A stretch of 64,000 nucleotides of DNA from Tsukamurella sputi (GTDB taxonomy: Bacteria; Actinomycetota; Actinomycetes; Mycobacteriales; Mycobacteriaceae). Position 1 is the first letter of the stretch, and each line of letters starts with the position of its first letter. Positions 8,163-17,954 of the stretch are shown here, piece after piece. A program made the position numbers and the translations under genes. The stretch is from the NCBI RefSeq assembly GCF_007858445.1, contig NZ_VIGV01000005.1:1-64000 (forward strand), written 5' to 3'. The notes below the pieces were generated by a model. It made no database searches, was not told where the DNA came from, and saw only the letters and a program-made list of their open reading frames with translations.

Positions 8163-8687
8163 TCACCCGGCGACGGTGACGCCCCACTGCACGCGGGTGG
8201 CGTCCACCGTCGTCGCGGTCACGGTGACCGGGTGGCGGATGCCGTGGGCGATCATCACGCAGCTCTGGCGCGCCCCGACGACGCCGGGAAGCGCCCCGTC
8301 GCACCGGACGCGATCGACCGGGTGCTGCCGTGCGAGAACCTCGCGCGTGCGCTGCTCGAGCTCGGCGACGGGCACGCGCTGCCCCGACTCGGGCACGCCC
8401 GAGACGACCGAGTTCCAGTTCACCCGCTCGCCGTCGACATCGGTGACCTTCAGCGCGACGGCGAAGTTCTCACCACCGCGGCTGAGCGTGCAGGACTGCG
8501 CCGCGCCGACCTGGGCCTTGAGACCGCCTTCGCAGTGCAGGGCGTCCGACGGTGCCGCGGCGACCTGCGCGAGCGTGCCGGACTCGACCTGCGACCGGTC
8601 GATCTCCGCGGGCGCGAACATCGTCCAGCACGCGGCCACCGCGACGCCGGCACCGCCGACGACCACCGCCGCAGCACGCAGACCCAT
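8163..8687 (-). CDS. DUF4333 repeat protein, membrane or secreted
   Basis: A 174-residue protein with an N-terminal hydrophobic segment (about 3-22) and then two copies of a DUF4333-like domain: each has a conserved Cys pair (Cys in LHCEGG and SCTLS; Cys in RCDG and SCVMI) and a VTDV/VTATTVD strand. The function of this actinobacterial family is unknown; it is usually attached to or exported through the cell membrane. I prefer the ATG at 8687, about nine bases after a GGAAA purine stretch, to the GTG at 8693. It faces the carboxyltransferase gene tail to tail, three bases apart. Confidence 0.8.
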   Translation of the reverse strand: MGLRAAAVVVGGAGVAVAACWTMFAPAEIDRSQVESGTLAQVAAAPSDALHCEGGLKAQVGAAQSCTLSRGGENFAVALKVTDVDGERVNWNSVVSGVPESGQRVPVAELEQRTREVLARQHPVDRVRCDGALPGVVGARQSCVMIAHGIRHPVTVTATTVDATRVQWGVTVAG

Positions 8688-8814
8688 GACCACTCGTTTC
8701 CGTGACTAAACTCCGTCTTCACCATGCGTGAATTGAGTGTATTGAATCACGGACGGGTTGCGATCTCAACACGAAGACATGTCGTGTCGCTACGCCCACC
8801 GGACGCGCCGGGCG

Positions 8815-10062
8815 TCAGCCGGCCAGGGTCAGCACCACGAGTACCGCGTTGAGCACAACGATCAGCGCCCCCGCCAGCGCGGACGCCCACCGCAGGGGCG
8901 GCCGGTCGACGAACTCCCCCATCAGCGCCCGGTCGGACGTGTAGCGCCGCAGCGGCAGCAGCGCGAACGGGATGCCGAAGCTCAGCACCACCTGCGAGAT
9001 GATCAGCGCCTGCGTGGGCGGCACACCGATCGCGAGGACGCCGATCGCCGGGACCATCGTCACCAGGCGGCGGACCAGCACCGGGATCCGCTTGTGCAAC
9101 AGCCCCGCCATGATGGTGCCGCCGGCGTAGCTGCCGACCGACGTGGAGGCGAGCCCCGACGCGAGCAGCCCGACCGCGAACAGCCCGGCGACGATCGGCC
9201 CCAAGGCGTCCCGGACCGCGGCGTGCGCACCTTCTATCGAGTCGGTGCCCTCGACGCCGTAGAGGCTCGACGCCGCCAGCACGAGCAGGGCGATGTTCAC
9301 GGCGCCCGCGATGATCAGCGCGAGGACCACGTCGATCCGGGTGACCTTGAGCAACCGGCGTGCGCGCTCGGCGCGCCCCTCCGCCGGCGGAGCGCCGTGT
9401 CGGTCGACGACGAGCGAGGAGTGCAGGTAGATGGCGTGCGGCATGACGGTCGCGCCGAGCATCGACGCCGCGAGCAGTACCGTCTCGGTGCCGTGCAGGC
9501 GCGGGACGAGCCCGCCGAGGAAGGCGGCACCGTCGGGCGGGGCAACGATCAGCCCCGCGAGGAAGCCGATCACGATGACGCCGAGCATCGTGATGATCAC
9601 GAGCTCGAAGCGGTATTGCCGCCGGCCGTCGGCCAGGGTCAGCACCAGCGTCGAGATCACGCCGACGATGAGCCCGCCCCAGACCAGCGGCAGTCCGAAG
9701 AGGAGGTTGAGCGCCAGCGCGCCGCCGATCACCTCGGCGATGTCGGTCGCGGCCGCGACGAGCTCAGCCTGCCCCCAGAAGGCGAGGCGGGCCCGACGCG
9801 ACAGCCGGTCCCCGAGCACCTGCGGTAGCGAACGACCCGTGACGACTCCGAGCTTCGCGGACTGGTACTGGATCATCACGGCCATCGCGTTGGCCAGCAC
9901 CAGGACCCACACCAGCAGGTAGCCGTACTTCGCACCCGCGGTGACGTTGGCGGCCACGTTCCCCGGATCGACGTAGGCGATCGCGGCGACGAAGGCCGGC
10001 CCCAGCAGCATCAGCGCGCGCAGCGGGGGCCGTTTGCTCGGTACGACGGTGTCGGTCAGCAC
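8815..10062 (-). CDS. mntH: Nramp-family manganese transporter MntH
   Basis: A 415-residue polytopic membrane protein of the Nramp family, proton-coupled importers of Mn(II) and related metals. The metal-binding DPGN motif of helix 1 (about residues 32-35) and the MPHAIYLHSSL motif of helix 6 are both intact. About eleven hydrophobic segments are visible. The GTG start at 10062 has a strong promoter: TTGACC (10097-10092, minus strand), a 17-bp spacer and TAGCCT (10074-10069), so the message is leaderless. A 26-bp dyad lies on the -35 element, as expected for a metal-responsive repressor such as MntR. Confidence 0.93.
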   Translation of the reverse strand: MLTDTVVPSKRPPLRALMLLGPAFVAAIAYVDPGNVAANVTAGAKYGYLLVWVLVLANAMAVMIQYQSAKLGVVTGRSLPQVLGDRLSRRARLAFWGQAELVAAATDIAEVIGGALALNLLFGLPLVWGGLIVGVISTLVLTLADGRRQYRFELVIITMLGVIVIGFLAGLIVAPPDGAAFLGGLVPRLHGTETVLLAASMLGATVMPHAIYLHSSLVVDRHGAPPAEGRAERARRLLKVTRIDVVLALIIAGAVNIALLVLAASSLYGVEGTDSIEGAHAAVRDALGPIVAGLFAVGLLASGLASTSVGSYAGGTIMAGLLHKRIPVLVRRLVTMVPAIGVLAIGVPPTQALIISQVVLSFGIPFALLPLRRYTSDRALMGEFVDRPPLRWASALAGALIVVLNAVLVVLTLAG

Positions 10063-10068
10063 GCTGCG

Positions 10069-10108
10069 AGGCTATGCGAAAACATGATTTCGGTCAACCG
10101 AAACCATG
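10069..10108 (-). promoter_or_regulatory. mntH promoter with dyad operator
   Basis: The minus-strand promoter TTGACC - 17 bp - TAGCCT directs transcription to the GTG of mntH. Centred on its -35 element is the inverted repeat TTTCGGT (10088-10094), CA, ACCGAAA (10097-10103), extended by CATG on both sides (10083-10086 and 10105-10108). The symmetry and position suggest repressor binding, most simply by an MntR- or Fur-family metal sensor. Confidence 0.7.
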
Positions 10109-10150
10109 CGTCGCGGGCAGTGAGAACCTGTGCGGCCCTACGCTGCACCC

Positions 10151-10954
10151 ATGACGACTCGCGACCACGGCGATCCCGGCGACGCCCCCACCATCGCCCC
10201 GCCCCTGACGGATGTCGCCGAGCCCCGGCGCCCGTCCGCCGCCGAGGAGGCCCGCACCGTCGCCGCGGCCACCAACGTCGCGACGCTCGGGAGCCTCTCC
10301 GCCGACGGCGGGCCGTGGGCCTCGCTGGTCACCTACGGCCTGCTCGGCGGCGCTCCGGTGCTGTGCGTCTCGCACATGGCCGAGCACGGCCGGAACCTGC
10401 AGCGCGATCCGCGCGCGAGCCTGTCGATCGTCGCGCCCGACGCACCGTCGGACCCGCTCGCGAACGCGCGGATCACCCTGGCGGGCACTGCCCGCCGCCC
10501 CGAGGGCGAGGAACTCGCGGCGGCCCGCGCGGCGCACCTCGCCGCGGTCCCGGCCGCGAGGTACTACATCGACTACAGCGACTTCACCGTCTGGCTGCTC
10601 GAGGTCGAGCGGGTGCGCTGGGTGGGCGGCTACGGGCGGATGGACTCGGCGTCGAGCGCCGAGTACGCCGCGGCCGAGCCGGATCCGGTGATCCCGCAGG
10701 CCGCCGGGGCGGTGCGGCACCTCAACGACGACCACGCCGAGGCCTTACTGAACATGGCCCGGAAGCTCGGCGGCTACCCCGACGCGACCACGGCCCGGTG
10801 CGAGCGCGCCGACCGCTACGGCCTCGACCTGCGCGTGGACACCCCGCGCGGCTGGGCCGTCACGCGGGTCGGCTACCTCGCGCCGCTCAGCGCACCCGCC
10901 GAACTCCGGCAGGCCACCGTCGCCCTCGCGCGACTCGCAGCGCCCGCCGAATAG
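10151..10954 (+). CDS. HugZ-like split-barrel protein with DUF2470
   Basis: A 267-residue protein. Residues about 25-170 form an FMN-binding split barrel of the pyridoxamine-phosphate-oxidase-like group (NVATLGSLSADGGPWASL, LNLQRDPRASL-type strands, YIDYSDFTVWLLE). A C-terminal DUF2470 domain (about 180-265) has the conserved HLNDDHAEAL motif. This two-domain layout is that of HugZ-type haem oxygenases and related haem-handling proteins; catalysis of haem breakdown is inference. The ATG at 10151 is supported by TACGCT ending six bases upstream. It diverges from mntH, so metal control from the shared region is possible. Confidence 0.82.
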   Translation: MTTRDHGDPGDAPTIAPPLTDVAEPRRPSAAEEARTVAAATNVATLGSLSADGGPWASLVTYGLLGGAPVLCVSHMAEHGRNLQRDPRASLSIVAPDAPSDPLANARITLAGTARRPEGEELAAARAAHLAAVPAARYYIDYSDFTVWLLEVERVRWVGGYGRMDSASSAEYAAAEPDPVIPQAAGAVRHLNDDHAEALLNMARKLGGYPDATTARCERADRYGLDLRVDTPRGWAVTRVGYLAPLSAPAELRQATVALARLAAPAE

Positions 10955-10958
10955 GCCG

Positions 10959-12599
10959 TCACTCGGCGGCGGGCGGCACCGTCGTGGTCGTGACGGGCTT
11001 CGCGACCGTCGGCTTCGGGGCGGGCGCGACCGGCTTCGGCGCGACGGTCGTGGTCGGCACCGGCGCGACCGTGGTCGTGACCTTCGGCGGGACCACCACC
11101 GGCGCCTGCGTGGTCGGCGCCTGCGTGACGACCGGGGCCTGCGTGACCGGCGGCTGCGTCGTAGTCACCCGCGGCGGCGCGACCGTGGTCGGCGCCGGTG
11201 CGACGGTGGTCTGCGGAACCGGAGCCACCGTCGTCGGCGCGACGATGACGGGCGGCGCGACCGTCGTGGTCGGCGCGGGCGCGACGGACGGGGCCGGCGC
11301 CTGCGTGGGCGCGACGGTGCCCGTGGGCACCACGGCCGTCGTCGGCGGGGTCACCTCGGGAGCGCCCGCGGGCGCCGCCGTCGACGCCTGCGGAGCGCCC
11401 GACGGCGCGGCGCCACCCGACGGCGCCGGGGCGCCCGAGGGCGCGACGGCGGCCGACGTGCCGGCGCCGCCGGTGGTCGCGGCCCCCGTGGTCGTCGTGC
11501 CGGTGGGGGTCTCGGCGCGGGCCGTGGTGCTCGGCGTGGCGACGGCGACGGAGACGCTGGTGCCGATCGCGGACTCGACGCCCGAGCGGCTCCCCGCCTG
11601 CACGGTGGCCCCCTGCAGCGCGGCGGCGACGGGCACCGTCACCGCGGCGTCCGTGTTCACGTTGCCGGCGACGGCCTGGCCGGGCAGGGCGAGCACCGGA
11701 GTCACCTTCGGGGAGGTCGGCAGCGGCTGCAGCACCACACCGGGCGCGACCGGCGCGGTCACCGTGGTCGTGGTGGTGGTCGAGGTGGTCGAGGTGACGG
11801 TGTACACCGGCGCGACGATCCGCCCCTGGTCGCGGACGTCGACCACGCGGCCCGGCGTGACCGCCCAGACCGGGTAGAACGGGTCGGTGTAGCGGGGGTT
11901 GACCCGGCGGTACGGGTTGGTGCCGATGTTGATCGTGATCGAGACGGAGATGATCGGCTGCGGCCGAGGACGCGTCCAGTCCCGCGGGTACACCCAGAAC
12001 ACGGGCACGTCGGCGCGGAAACCCGGATCGAACCAGGGCTTCGGGTAGCCCGGCCGAAGCCACGGGCGGGGCTGATCGGGCGTCCACGGCCGCACGCCCA
12101 GCTGGCGCCCGTAGAGCGACCAGCAGGTCTGCGTCTGCACCTCGATACCCGCGATCCAGGAGCCCCAGCGCCCCGTCTCGCAGACGGAGCGGTAGATGTC
12201 GATCTGCGGCTGCGTGTACTGCCACGGGCGGGTGTTCGCCGGGCGCGACATGGGCGCGGGCGGCGCGGGCTGCGGCGGCACCACGACGCCCGGGATCACC
12301 GGCGCCGGCGGGTAGTAGACGGTGGTGTTGTTGCTGGTGGACGTGATGGTGCCCTGCGGCAGGCCCGCGTTCACGGCGGCCTGGGCGGCGACCGGGTCGC
12401 CGACCATCATCACGTCCTTGGGCGGGGGCACAACGCCGTCGGTCTGGAAGGCGCCGGGGTTCGACGTGAACTGATCACCCGTGATCGGACTGAAGGCGAC
12501 CGGCGAGTCCTCCTTCGACGAGTCCTTCCCGCACCCCGCGACGAGTCCCGCCACCGACAGGACCGCGACCGCTGCAGCTGAGACCCTCACCCTGTTCAT
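10959..12599 (-). CDS. large Pro/Thr-rich envelope lipoprotein, unknown
   Basis: A 546-residue protein with a lipoprotein signal peptide: basic start, hydrophobic core and lipobox VAGC with Cys at 23. The middle part (about 130-240) is unusually rich in Trp, Arg and Pro, including RPWTPDQPRPW and several PW pairs. The C-terminal half (about 300-546) is low-complexity Val/Ala/Pro/Thr with repeated TTTVAP-like units, a likely extended stalk through the cell wall. I do not recognise a family. The ATG at 12599 follows a GGAGGACAG ribosome binding site. It converges with the DUF2470 gene, four bases apart. Confidence 0.8.
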   Translation of the reverse strand: MNRVRVSAAAVAVLSVAGLVAGCGKDSSKEDSPVAFSPITGDQFTSNPGAFQTDGVVPPPKDVMMVGDPVAAQAAVNAGLPQGTITSTSNNTTVYYPPAPVIPGVVVPPQPAPPAPMSRPANTRPWQYTQPQIDIYRSVCETGRWGSWIAGIEVQTQTCWSLYGRQLGVRPWTPDQPRPWLRPGYPKPWFDPGFRADVPVFWVYPRDWTRPRPQPIISVSITINIGTNPYRRVNPRYTDPFYPVWAVTPGRVVDVRDQGRIVAPVYTVTSTTSTTTTTTVTAPVAPGVVLQPLPTSPKVTPVLALPGQAVAGNVNTDAAVTVPVAAALQGATVQAGSRSGVESAIGTSVSVAVATPSTTARAETPTGTTTTGAATTGGAGTSAAVAPSGAPAPSGGAAPSGAPQASTAAPAGAPEVTPPTTAVVPTGTVAPTQAPAPSVAPAPTTTVAPPVIVAPTTVAPVPQTTVAPAPTTVAPPRVTTTQPPVTQAPVVTQAPTTQAPVVVPPKVTTTVAPVPTTTVAPKPVAPAPKPTVAKPVTTTTVPPAAE

Positions 12600-12758
12600 C
12601 TGTCCTCCGACCCCGCTCGCCGGCGTGGATCGCGGCGATATACCCACATTCTTATCGGGTGACGCCGCGCACACCATCGTCGGGACGAGATCGGGACCAA
12701 TTCGAGACAGACAGCGCCCCGTGGAACGCGGGCCGCCCGAGGCGTGGCAAACGCGAGA

Positions 12759-12788
12759 GCCCCGCACCGTCGAACGACGGTACGGGGC
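12759..12788 (-). terminator. hairpin terminator after the FKBP gene
   Basis: A 14-bp stem (12759-12772 with 12775-12788) with one C/A mismatch and a two-base loop lies 17-46 bases past the stop codon of the FKBP gene. It has no T-run, as usual in actinobacteria. The stem contains one copy of the iterated nonamer GCACCGTCG. Confidence 0.65.
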
Positions 12789-12804
12789 CCTGAGCAGGCT
12801 TCGA

Positions 12805-13164
12805 CTACTTGACGCCGAGCAGGTCGATCACGAAGACGAGCGTCTTGCCCGACAGACGGTGACCGCCGCCGGCCGGGCCGTAGGCCAGGGCGGGCGGGCA
12901 GATCAGCTGCCGGCGGCCGCCGACCTTCATGCCGGGGATGCCCTCCTGCCAGCCCGCGATGAGGCTGCGCAGCGGGAAGTTGATCGACTCGCCACGGCTC
13001 CACGAGGAGTCGAACTCCTCGCCCGACTCGAACTCGACACCGAGGTAGTGCACGTCGACGACGCTGCCGGGCTGAGCCTCGGCGCCGTCCCCCACGACGA
13101 TGTCCTTGATGACGAGCTCGGTGGGCGCGGGGCCCTCGATGAACTCGATCTCGGGCTTGGTCAT
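12805..13164 (-). CDS. FKBP-type peptidyl-prolyl isomerase
   Basis: A 119-residue single-domain FKBP. The family core is clear: VDVHYLG, SGEEFDSSW, the active-site INFPL-RSLIAGW segment, GMKVGGRRQLICPPALAYG and the final FVIDLLGV strand. It catalyses cis-trans isomerisation of prolyl bonds. There is no signal peptide, so it acts in the cytosol. A good ribosome binding site, AAAGGAG, stands seven bases before the ATG at 13164, which I prefer to upstream in-frame codons. It follows gltA with 51 bases between them on the same strand and ends at a hairpin terminator, so the two may be cotranscribed. Confidence 0.93.
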   Translation of the reverse strand: MTKPEIEFIEGPAPTELVIKDIVVGDGAEAQPGSVVDVHYLGVEFESGEEFDSSWSRGESINFPLRSLIAGWQEGIPGMKVGGRRQLICPPALAYGPAGGGHRLSGKTLVFVIDLLGVK

Positions 13165-13215
13165 TGACACTCCTTTGATCAGGCGGTGCAGGTTGTCGCG
13201 CCGGATGGGCGGCAT

Positions 13216-14508
<1,293 letters not shown>

Positions 14509-14595
14509 TGTTCGTATCCCCTCGCTGTAGTCGGCGGATAAAAGCTACCTGGCTAGAACCTAGCGGTATCGCGGTTCCCCGCGGAAATCGGGCCG

Positions 14596-15483
14596 TCACC
14601 GGATGCCCCATTCGGTGCGCCACACGGCGCCGGGAACGAGCCGGATCACGTCGGTGCCGGTGTGGAGGGCGTTGCCCGGGGCGGACATCGGCTCCACCGC
14701 CAGGGCCCGGCCGCGGCCGGGGTATCCCTTGCCGTTGGCGGGGTCGGCGATGAAGACCTGGGCCCAGGGCAACGACGGTGCGGTCCACAGCTCCGCCTGC
14801 CCGTCCGGGCCGCGCACGACGTAGCGGCCCACGAGGTCCGTGAACGGGGTGTCGATCTGCACACCCTCGAGGGCGCGCGGCGCGCGGTAGTCGTACGGCG
14901 TCCCGTCGACGGTGCGCGGCGGACCGTCGGGCAGCAGGCGCCCGTCGAGGGGCTGCCAGAACCCCGCCCCGAGCTCGAGGGTGCAGGCGTCGACGGGGGC
15001 GTCGCCGACCCGCAGGTAGGTGTGGAAGCCCACGGCGAGGGGCAGGTCCCGCGTGCCGGCGTTCCGCGCCTCGAAGGTGCAGGTCAGCCCGTTATCGCCG
15101 ACGCCGTAGCGGATCCGCAGGTGCAGGTCGAAGGGCCAGCCGGGGTGCCGCCCGACGTCGAGGACCAACGTCACCGCGTCGGCCGCGATCTCGACGTCGT
15201 CCCAGTCGACGCGGCGCACCAGCCCGTGATCGGCGGTACCGGTGACATCGCTGGTGACCTCGAGGTGGTGCACCTCGTCGTCCCAGGTGTAGATGCCGTC
15301 CTCGGTGCGGCCCGGCCAGGGCGCGAGGACCAGGCCCGCGGACAGGGGCGGCTTCTCGCCGAGCGGCCACTCCTCCGTGAGCGCGACGCCGTCGCGGCGC
15401 AGGCCGCGCAGCCCCGCGCCGGTCCGTGCGATCTCCGCGACGTAGCCGCCGGCCGCGATCGTGAAGCCCGGTTGCACCGACAT
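14596..15483 (-). CDS. aldose 1-epimerase family protein
   Basis: A 295-residue galactose-mutarotase-like protein. The catalytic histidine segment GFHTYLRV is present near residue 170, with the substrate-binding VFIADPANGKGYPGRG region and the late glutamate in ALAVEPMSAPGNAL. It would interconvert alpha and beta anomers of an aldose or phosphosugar; the specific sugar cannot be read from the sequence. The ATG at 15483 is preceded by TAGGAT (15496-15491, minus strand) with a seven-base gap, a leaderless layout, so the longer upstream frame is ignored. Confidence 0.88.
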   Translation of the reverse strand: MSVQPGFTIAAGGYVAEIARTGAGLRGLRRDGVALTEEWPLGEKPPLSAGLVLAPWPGRTEDGIYTWDDEVHHLEVTSDVTGTADHGLVRRVDWDDVEIAADAVTLVLDVGRHPGWPFDLHLRIRYGVGDNGLTCTFEARNAGTRDLPLAVGFHTYLRVGDAPVDACTLELGAGFWQPLDGRLLPDGPPRTVDGTPYDYRAPRALEGVQIDTPFTDLVGRYVVRGPDGQAELWTAPSLPWAQVFIADPANGKGYPGRGRALAVEPMSAPGNALHTGTDVIRLVPGAVWRTEWGIR

Positions 15484-15561
15484 GGCCGCAATCCTACGGG
15501 CGGTCGACGGTGCCGCGAGCGGCGTCCCGTCGTCCGGTGCCGGTTGCAACCCCGCGCAACC

Positions 15562-16224
15562 TCAGCGGGCGAGCGTCCCCGCGACGACGGTCGCGACGGC
15601 CGCGTGCAGCGCGGGCACGAGCTCGGTCCGGAAGACCGCGAGTTCCGGGGCCACCAGGTACGCGGATTCGCAGATCCGCGACTGCTCGGACTGCACGTAG
15701 AGGGCGCCCGACAGGGTGAGGATCGTCGAGCACACGGCGGGAGCACGATCGCCGAGCTCGGGCACCGCGCGGGTGAGCACGCCCGCCATCATCTCGATGC
15801 CGGCGAGCGCAGCGCGCTTGAACCGGACGATCGCCTCGGTGGAGACGTTGCGTTCGAGCACGGCGGCCTGCGCCGAGATCAGGTCGAGAAGGTCCGGCCG
15901 CGCGGCCGCGACGCGGGCGTAGACCGCGGCGAAGCCCTCGATCCGCTCGGCGAGCGGGGCGGCGTCGAGCCCCTCCGCCCGCCAGGCCTCGTCGAGCTCG
16001 TGGATGCAGCCCGCGGCGGAGCGCATCAGCACCTCGAGGAGCACTTCCTCGCGGGATTCGAAGTAGCGCAAGACGTTCGACTTGGCGAGGCCCACGCGGC
16101 GGCTGAGCTCACTGAGCGTCAGCGCCGCGACGGGCATCTCGCCGAGCATGCCCGTGGCGGCGGCCAGAATCGCCTCCCGGCGCTCCCGCCGCTGCTCCGC
16201 ACTGCGCGCCCGCTGGAATCCCAC
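15562..16224 (-). CDS. TetR-family regulator of the adjacent SDR gene
   Basis: A 220-residue TetR-family repressor. The helix-turn-helix lies at about residues 35-60 (LTLSELSRRVGLAKSNVLRYF, shown here only in part as LSELSRRVGLAKSN), followed by an all-helical ligand-binding domain. It is divergent from the SDR gene, and the 111-bp gap carries three copies of a 13-bp dyad. The GTG at 16224 is preceded by TAAAAT (16236-16231) with a six-base gap. The first dyad touches that -10 element, so the protein probably represses both itself and the SDR gene until a ligand arrives. Confidence 0.92.
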   Translation of the reverse strand: MGFQRARSAEQRRERREAILAAATGMLGEMPVAALTLSELSRRVGLAKSNVLRYFESREEVLLEVLMRSAAGCIHELDEAWRAEGLDAAPLAERIEGFAAVYARVAAARPDLLDLISAQAAVLERNVSTEAIVRFKRAALAGIEMMAGVLTRAVPELGDRAPAVCSTILTLSGALYVQSEQSRICESAYLVAPELAVFRTELVPALHAAVATVVAGTLAR

Positions 16225-16230
16225 GGATCG

Positions 16231-16304
16231 ATTTTACAGACCGTCGGTCTCTTGACAGCAGAACGGCGGTCTCTTAGCGTGGAGCCACAACAGACCGGCG
16301 GTCT
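16231..16304. promoter_or_regulatory. three phased TetR operators and divergent promoters
   Basis: The dyad AGACCGTCGGTCT is at 16238-16250, AGAACGGCGGTCT (one mismatch) at 16260-16272 and AGACCGGCGGTCT at 16292-16304. Start-to-start distances are 22 and 32 bp, about two and three helical turns. The plus-strand promoter TTGACA (16252-16257), 17-bp spacer, TAGCGT (16275-16280) for the SDR gene contains the middle copy in its spacer. The minus-strand -10 TAAAAT (16236-16231) abuts the first copy. Confidence 0.85.
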
Positions 16305-16335
16305 TTTAATCGCCGTGGACACCCGAGGAGTACGC

Positions 16336-17250
16336 ATGAGCTGGACCGAGAACGACGTTCCCACCCAGGCCGGACGGGTCGCCGTCGTCACCGGCGCCAA
16401 CACCGGGCTCGGCTTCGAGACCGCCCGCGTGCTCGCGCAGAAGGGCGCCGAGGTGGTGCTCGCCGTGCGCAACACCGACAAGGGCGCCGAGGCGGCCCGG
16501 CGGATCACCGCCGCCGCCCCGGGCTCGACGGTGCGCGTGCAGCGCCTCGACCTCGGCTCGCTCGCCTCGGTGCGCGACGCGGCCGCGGAACTGCGGGAAT
16601 CCACCCCGAAGGTGGACCTGCTGATCAACAACGCCGGCGTGATGTACCCGCCGAAGCAGACCACCACCGACGGCTTCGAGCTGCAGTTCGGCACCAACCA
16701 CCTCGGCCACTTCGCGTGGACGGCGCAGGTGCTCGACCTGCTGCTGGACGTGCCCGACTCGCGCGTGGTCACCGTCGCCAGCCTCGCGCACCGCATCCGC
16801 GCGGCCATCCACTTCGACGACCTGCAGTGGGAGCGCTCCTACGAGCGGGTCGCGGCGTACGGGCAGAGCAAGCTCGCGAACCTGCTCTTCCACTACGAGT
16901 TGCAGCGCCGCCTGCAGGCCCGTGCCGCCGAGCGGGGCACCGTGGCGATCGCGGCGCACCCGGGCATCGCCGACACCGAATTGATCCGCAATCTCCCGGC
17001 CGTCCTGCAGAAGGCTCAGGTCGTCGCTCCCCTGTTCTCGCACGATGCCGCGCACGGCGCCCTCGCGCAACTGCGCGCCGCGACCGATCCGTCCGCCCTC
17101 GGCGGCCAGTACTACGGTCCCGACGCCGTCGGCGAGCGCCGCGGAGCGCCGAAGGTCGTGACGTCGAGCGCGCAGTCCTACGACCTGGACCTGCAGCGTC
17201 GCCTGTGGGCGGTGTCCGAGGAGCTCACCGGAGTGTCCTTCCCCGTGTAG
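16336..17250 (+). CDS. short-chain dehydrogenase/reductase
   Basis: A 304-residue SDR of the retinol-dehydrogenase/WWOX-like group. The cofactor motif TGANTGLG begins near residue 20, the NNAG motif is at LLINNAGVMYPP, and the catalytic Ser is in VTVASLAHR with YGQSK further on (Tyr-x-x-x-Lys as YGQSK). It oxidises or reduces an alcohol/carbonyl pair with NAD(P). The ATG at 16336 has an upstream GAGGAG-like purine stretch, and the promoter at 16252-16280 gives a leader of about 50 bases. The three TetR sites point to induction by a substrate or toxic compound. Confidence 0.93.
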   Translation: MSWTENDVPTQAGRVAVVTGANTGLGFETARVLAQKGAEVVLAVRNTDKGAEAARRITAAAPGSTVRVQRLDLGSLASVRDAAAELRESTPKVDLLINNAGVMYPPKQTTTDGFELQFGTNHLGHFAWTAQVLDLLLDVPDSRVVTVASLAHRIRAAIHFDDLQWERSYERVAAYGQSKLANLLFHYELQRRLQARAAERGTVAIAAHPGIADTELIRNLPAVLQKAQVVAPLFSHDAAHGALAQLRAATDPSALGGQYYGPDAVGERRGAPKVVTSSAQSYDLDLQRRLWAVSEELTGVSFPV

Positions 17251-17268
17251 CGGGCGGGATGTCCGCGC

Positions 17269-17934
17269 TCAGCCGATGATCGTCGCCAGCCAATCGCCGC
17301 GGATCTCGACCTGTGCACCGCCCCGCAGCACCGTCGGGGTGCCGGTGCCGTCGGCCGCGGCCAGGAGCTTGAGGTTCGCGGCGCCCACGGCCTTGCCGTC
17401 GATGCCGGTCGTGCCGGTGCGGATCTTCGTGGTCACCGCATCGGCGCTGCCGGACGCGCCCGCGATGGTGGCGATCTCGGCATTGGTGAGATCGCTGGAC
17501 CCGCTCTCCTCGGGCTGCGAGAGGAACATCGAGGTGAGGAAGCCGAGCGTCGCATCGGTCCCGCTGCTGCGCCCCACCTCGAGGAAGGCCTGCAGCGCCC
17601 GCGAGGAGTAGTCGCCGCTCGCCGAGAGCCGGTCGAGGAAGCTCACGGGCCGGTACTCGACGGTGAGTTTCCCGGTCCGGACGGCCGCCGTGATATCCGC
17701 GCCGTACCTCGTCTCGAAGTTCTTGCAGGCGGGGCACAGGAAGTCGAGGTAGACGGTGATCGTCGGCCCGCCCGTCCCGACCTTCACCGCACCGTCGGAC
17801 GACCCGCTGCTCGTGCCCGCCTCGCCCGACGGTGCCGCGACGGCCGTGCCCGCGACGGTGCGCGCACAGCCGGACAGCGCGAACAGCGCGACGAGCACGG
17901 CCGCGACGACGGAGAGCATCCGTTGCGTTCTCAT
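17269..17934 (-). CDS. DsbA-like thioredoxin-fold lipoprotein
   Basis: A 221-residue lipoprotein with lipobox ALSGC (Cys 23) and a Ser/Gly-rich linker (about 35-57). The thioredoxin-fold domain has a CPAC redox motif at 67-70 in the DsbA setting (YLDFLCPACKNFE), and a late cis-Pro segment GTPTVLRGG near residue 205. It probably catalyses disulfide formation or exchange in exported proteins at the outer face of the membrane. TATCCT (17947-17942, minus strand) ends seven bases before the ATG, so it has its own leaderless start although an MFS gene lies just upstream on the same strand. Confidence 0.9.
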   Translation of the reverse strand: MRTQRMLSVVAAVLVALFALSGCARTVAGTAVAAPSGEAGTSSGSSDGAVKVGTGGPTITVYLDFLCPACKNFETRYGADITAAVRTGKLTVEYRPVSFLDRLSASGDYSSRALQAFLEVGRSSGTDATLGFLTSMFLSQPEESGSSDLTNAEIATIAGASGSADAVTTKIRTGTTGIDGKAVGAANLKLLAAADGTGTPTVLRGGAQVEIRGDWLATIIG

Positions 17935-17954
17935 ACCGCGAAGGATACGGGTGG

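Noticed and set aside
8735-8756. AT-rich repeat ATTGA...ATTGA between the DUF4333 and mntH genes
   Set aside because: The symmetry is imperfect and it cannot be tied to a promoter; it lies between the start of one gene and the end of another.
14662-16335. Long plus-strand open frame running into the SDR gene
   Set aside because: Only the part from 16336 is conserved SDR sequence; the upstream part is the shadow of the epimerase and TetR genes and crosses their operators.
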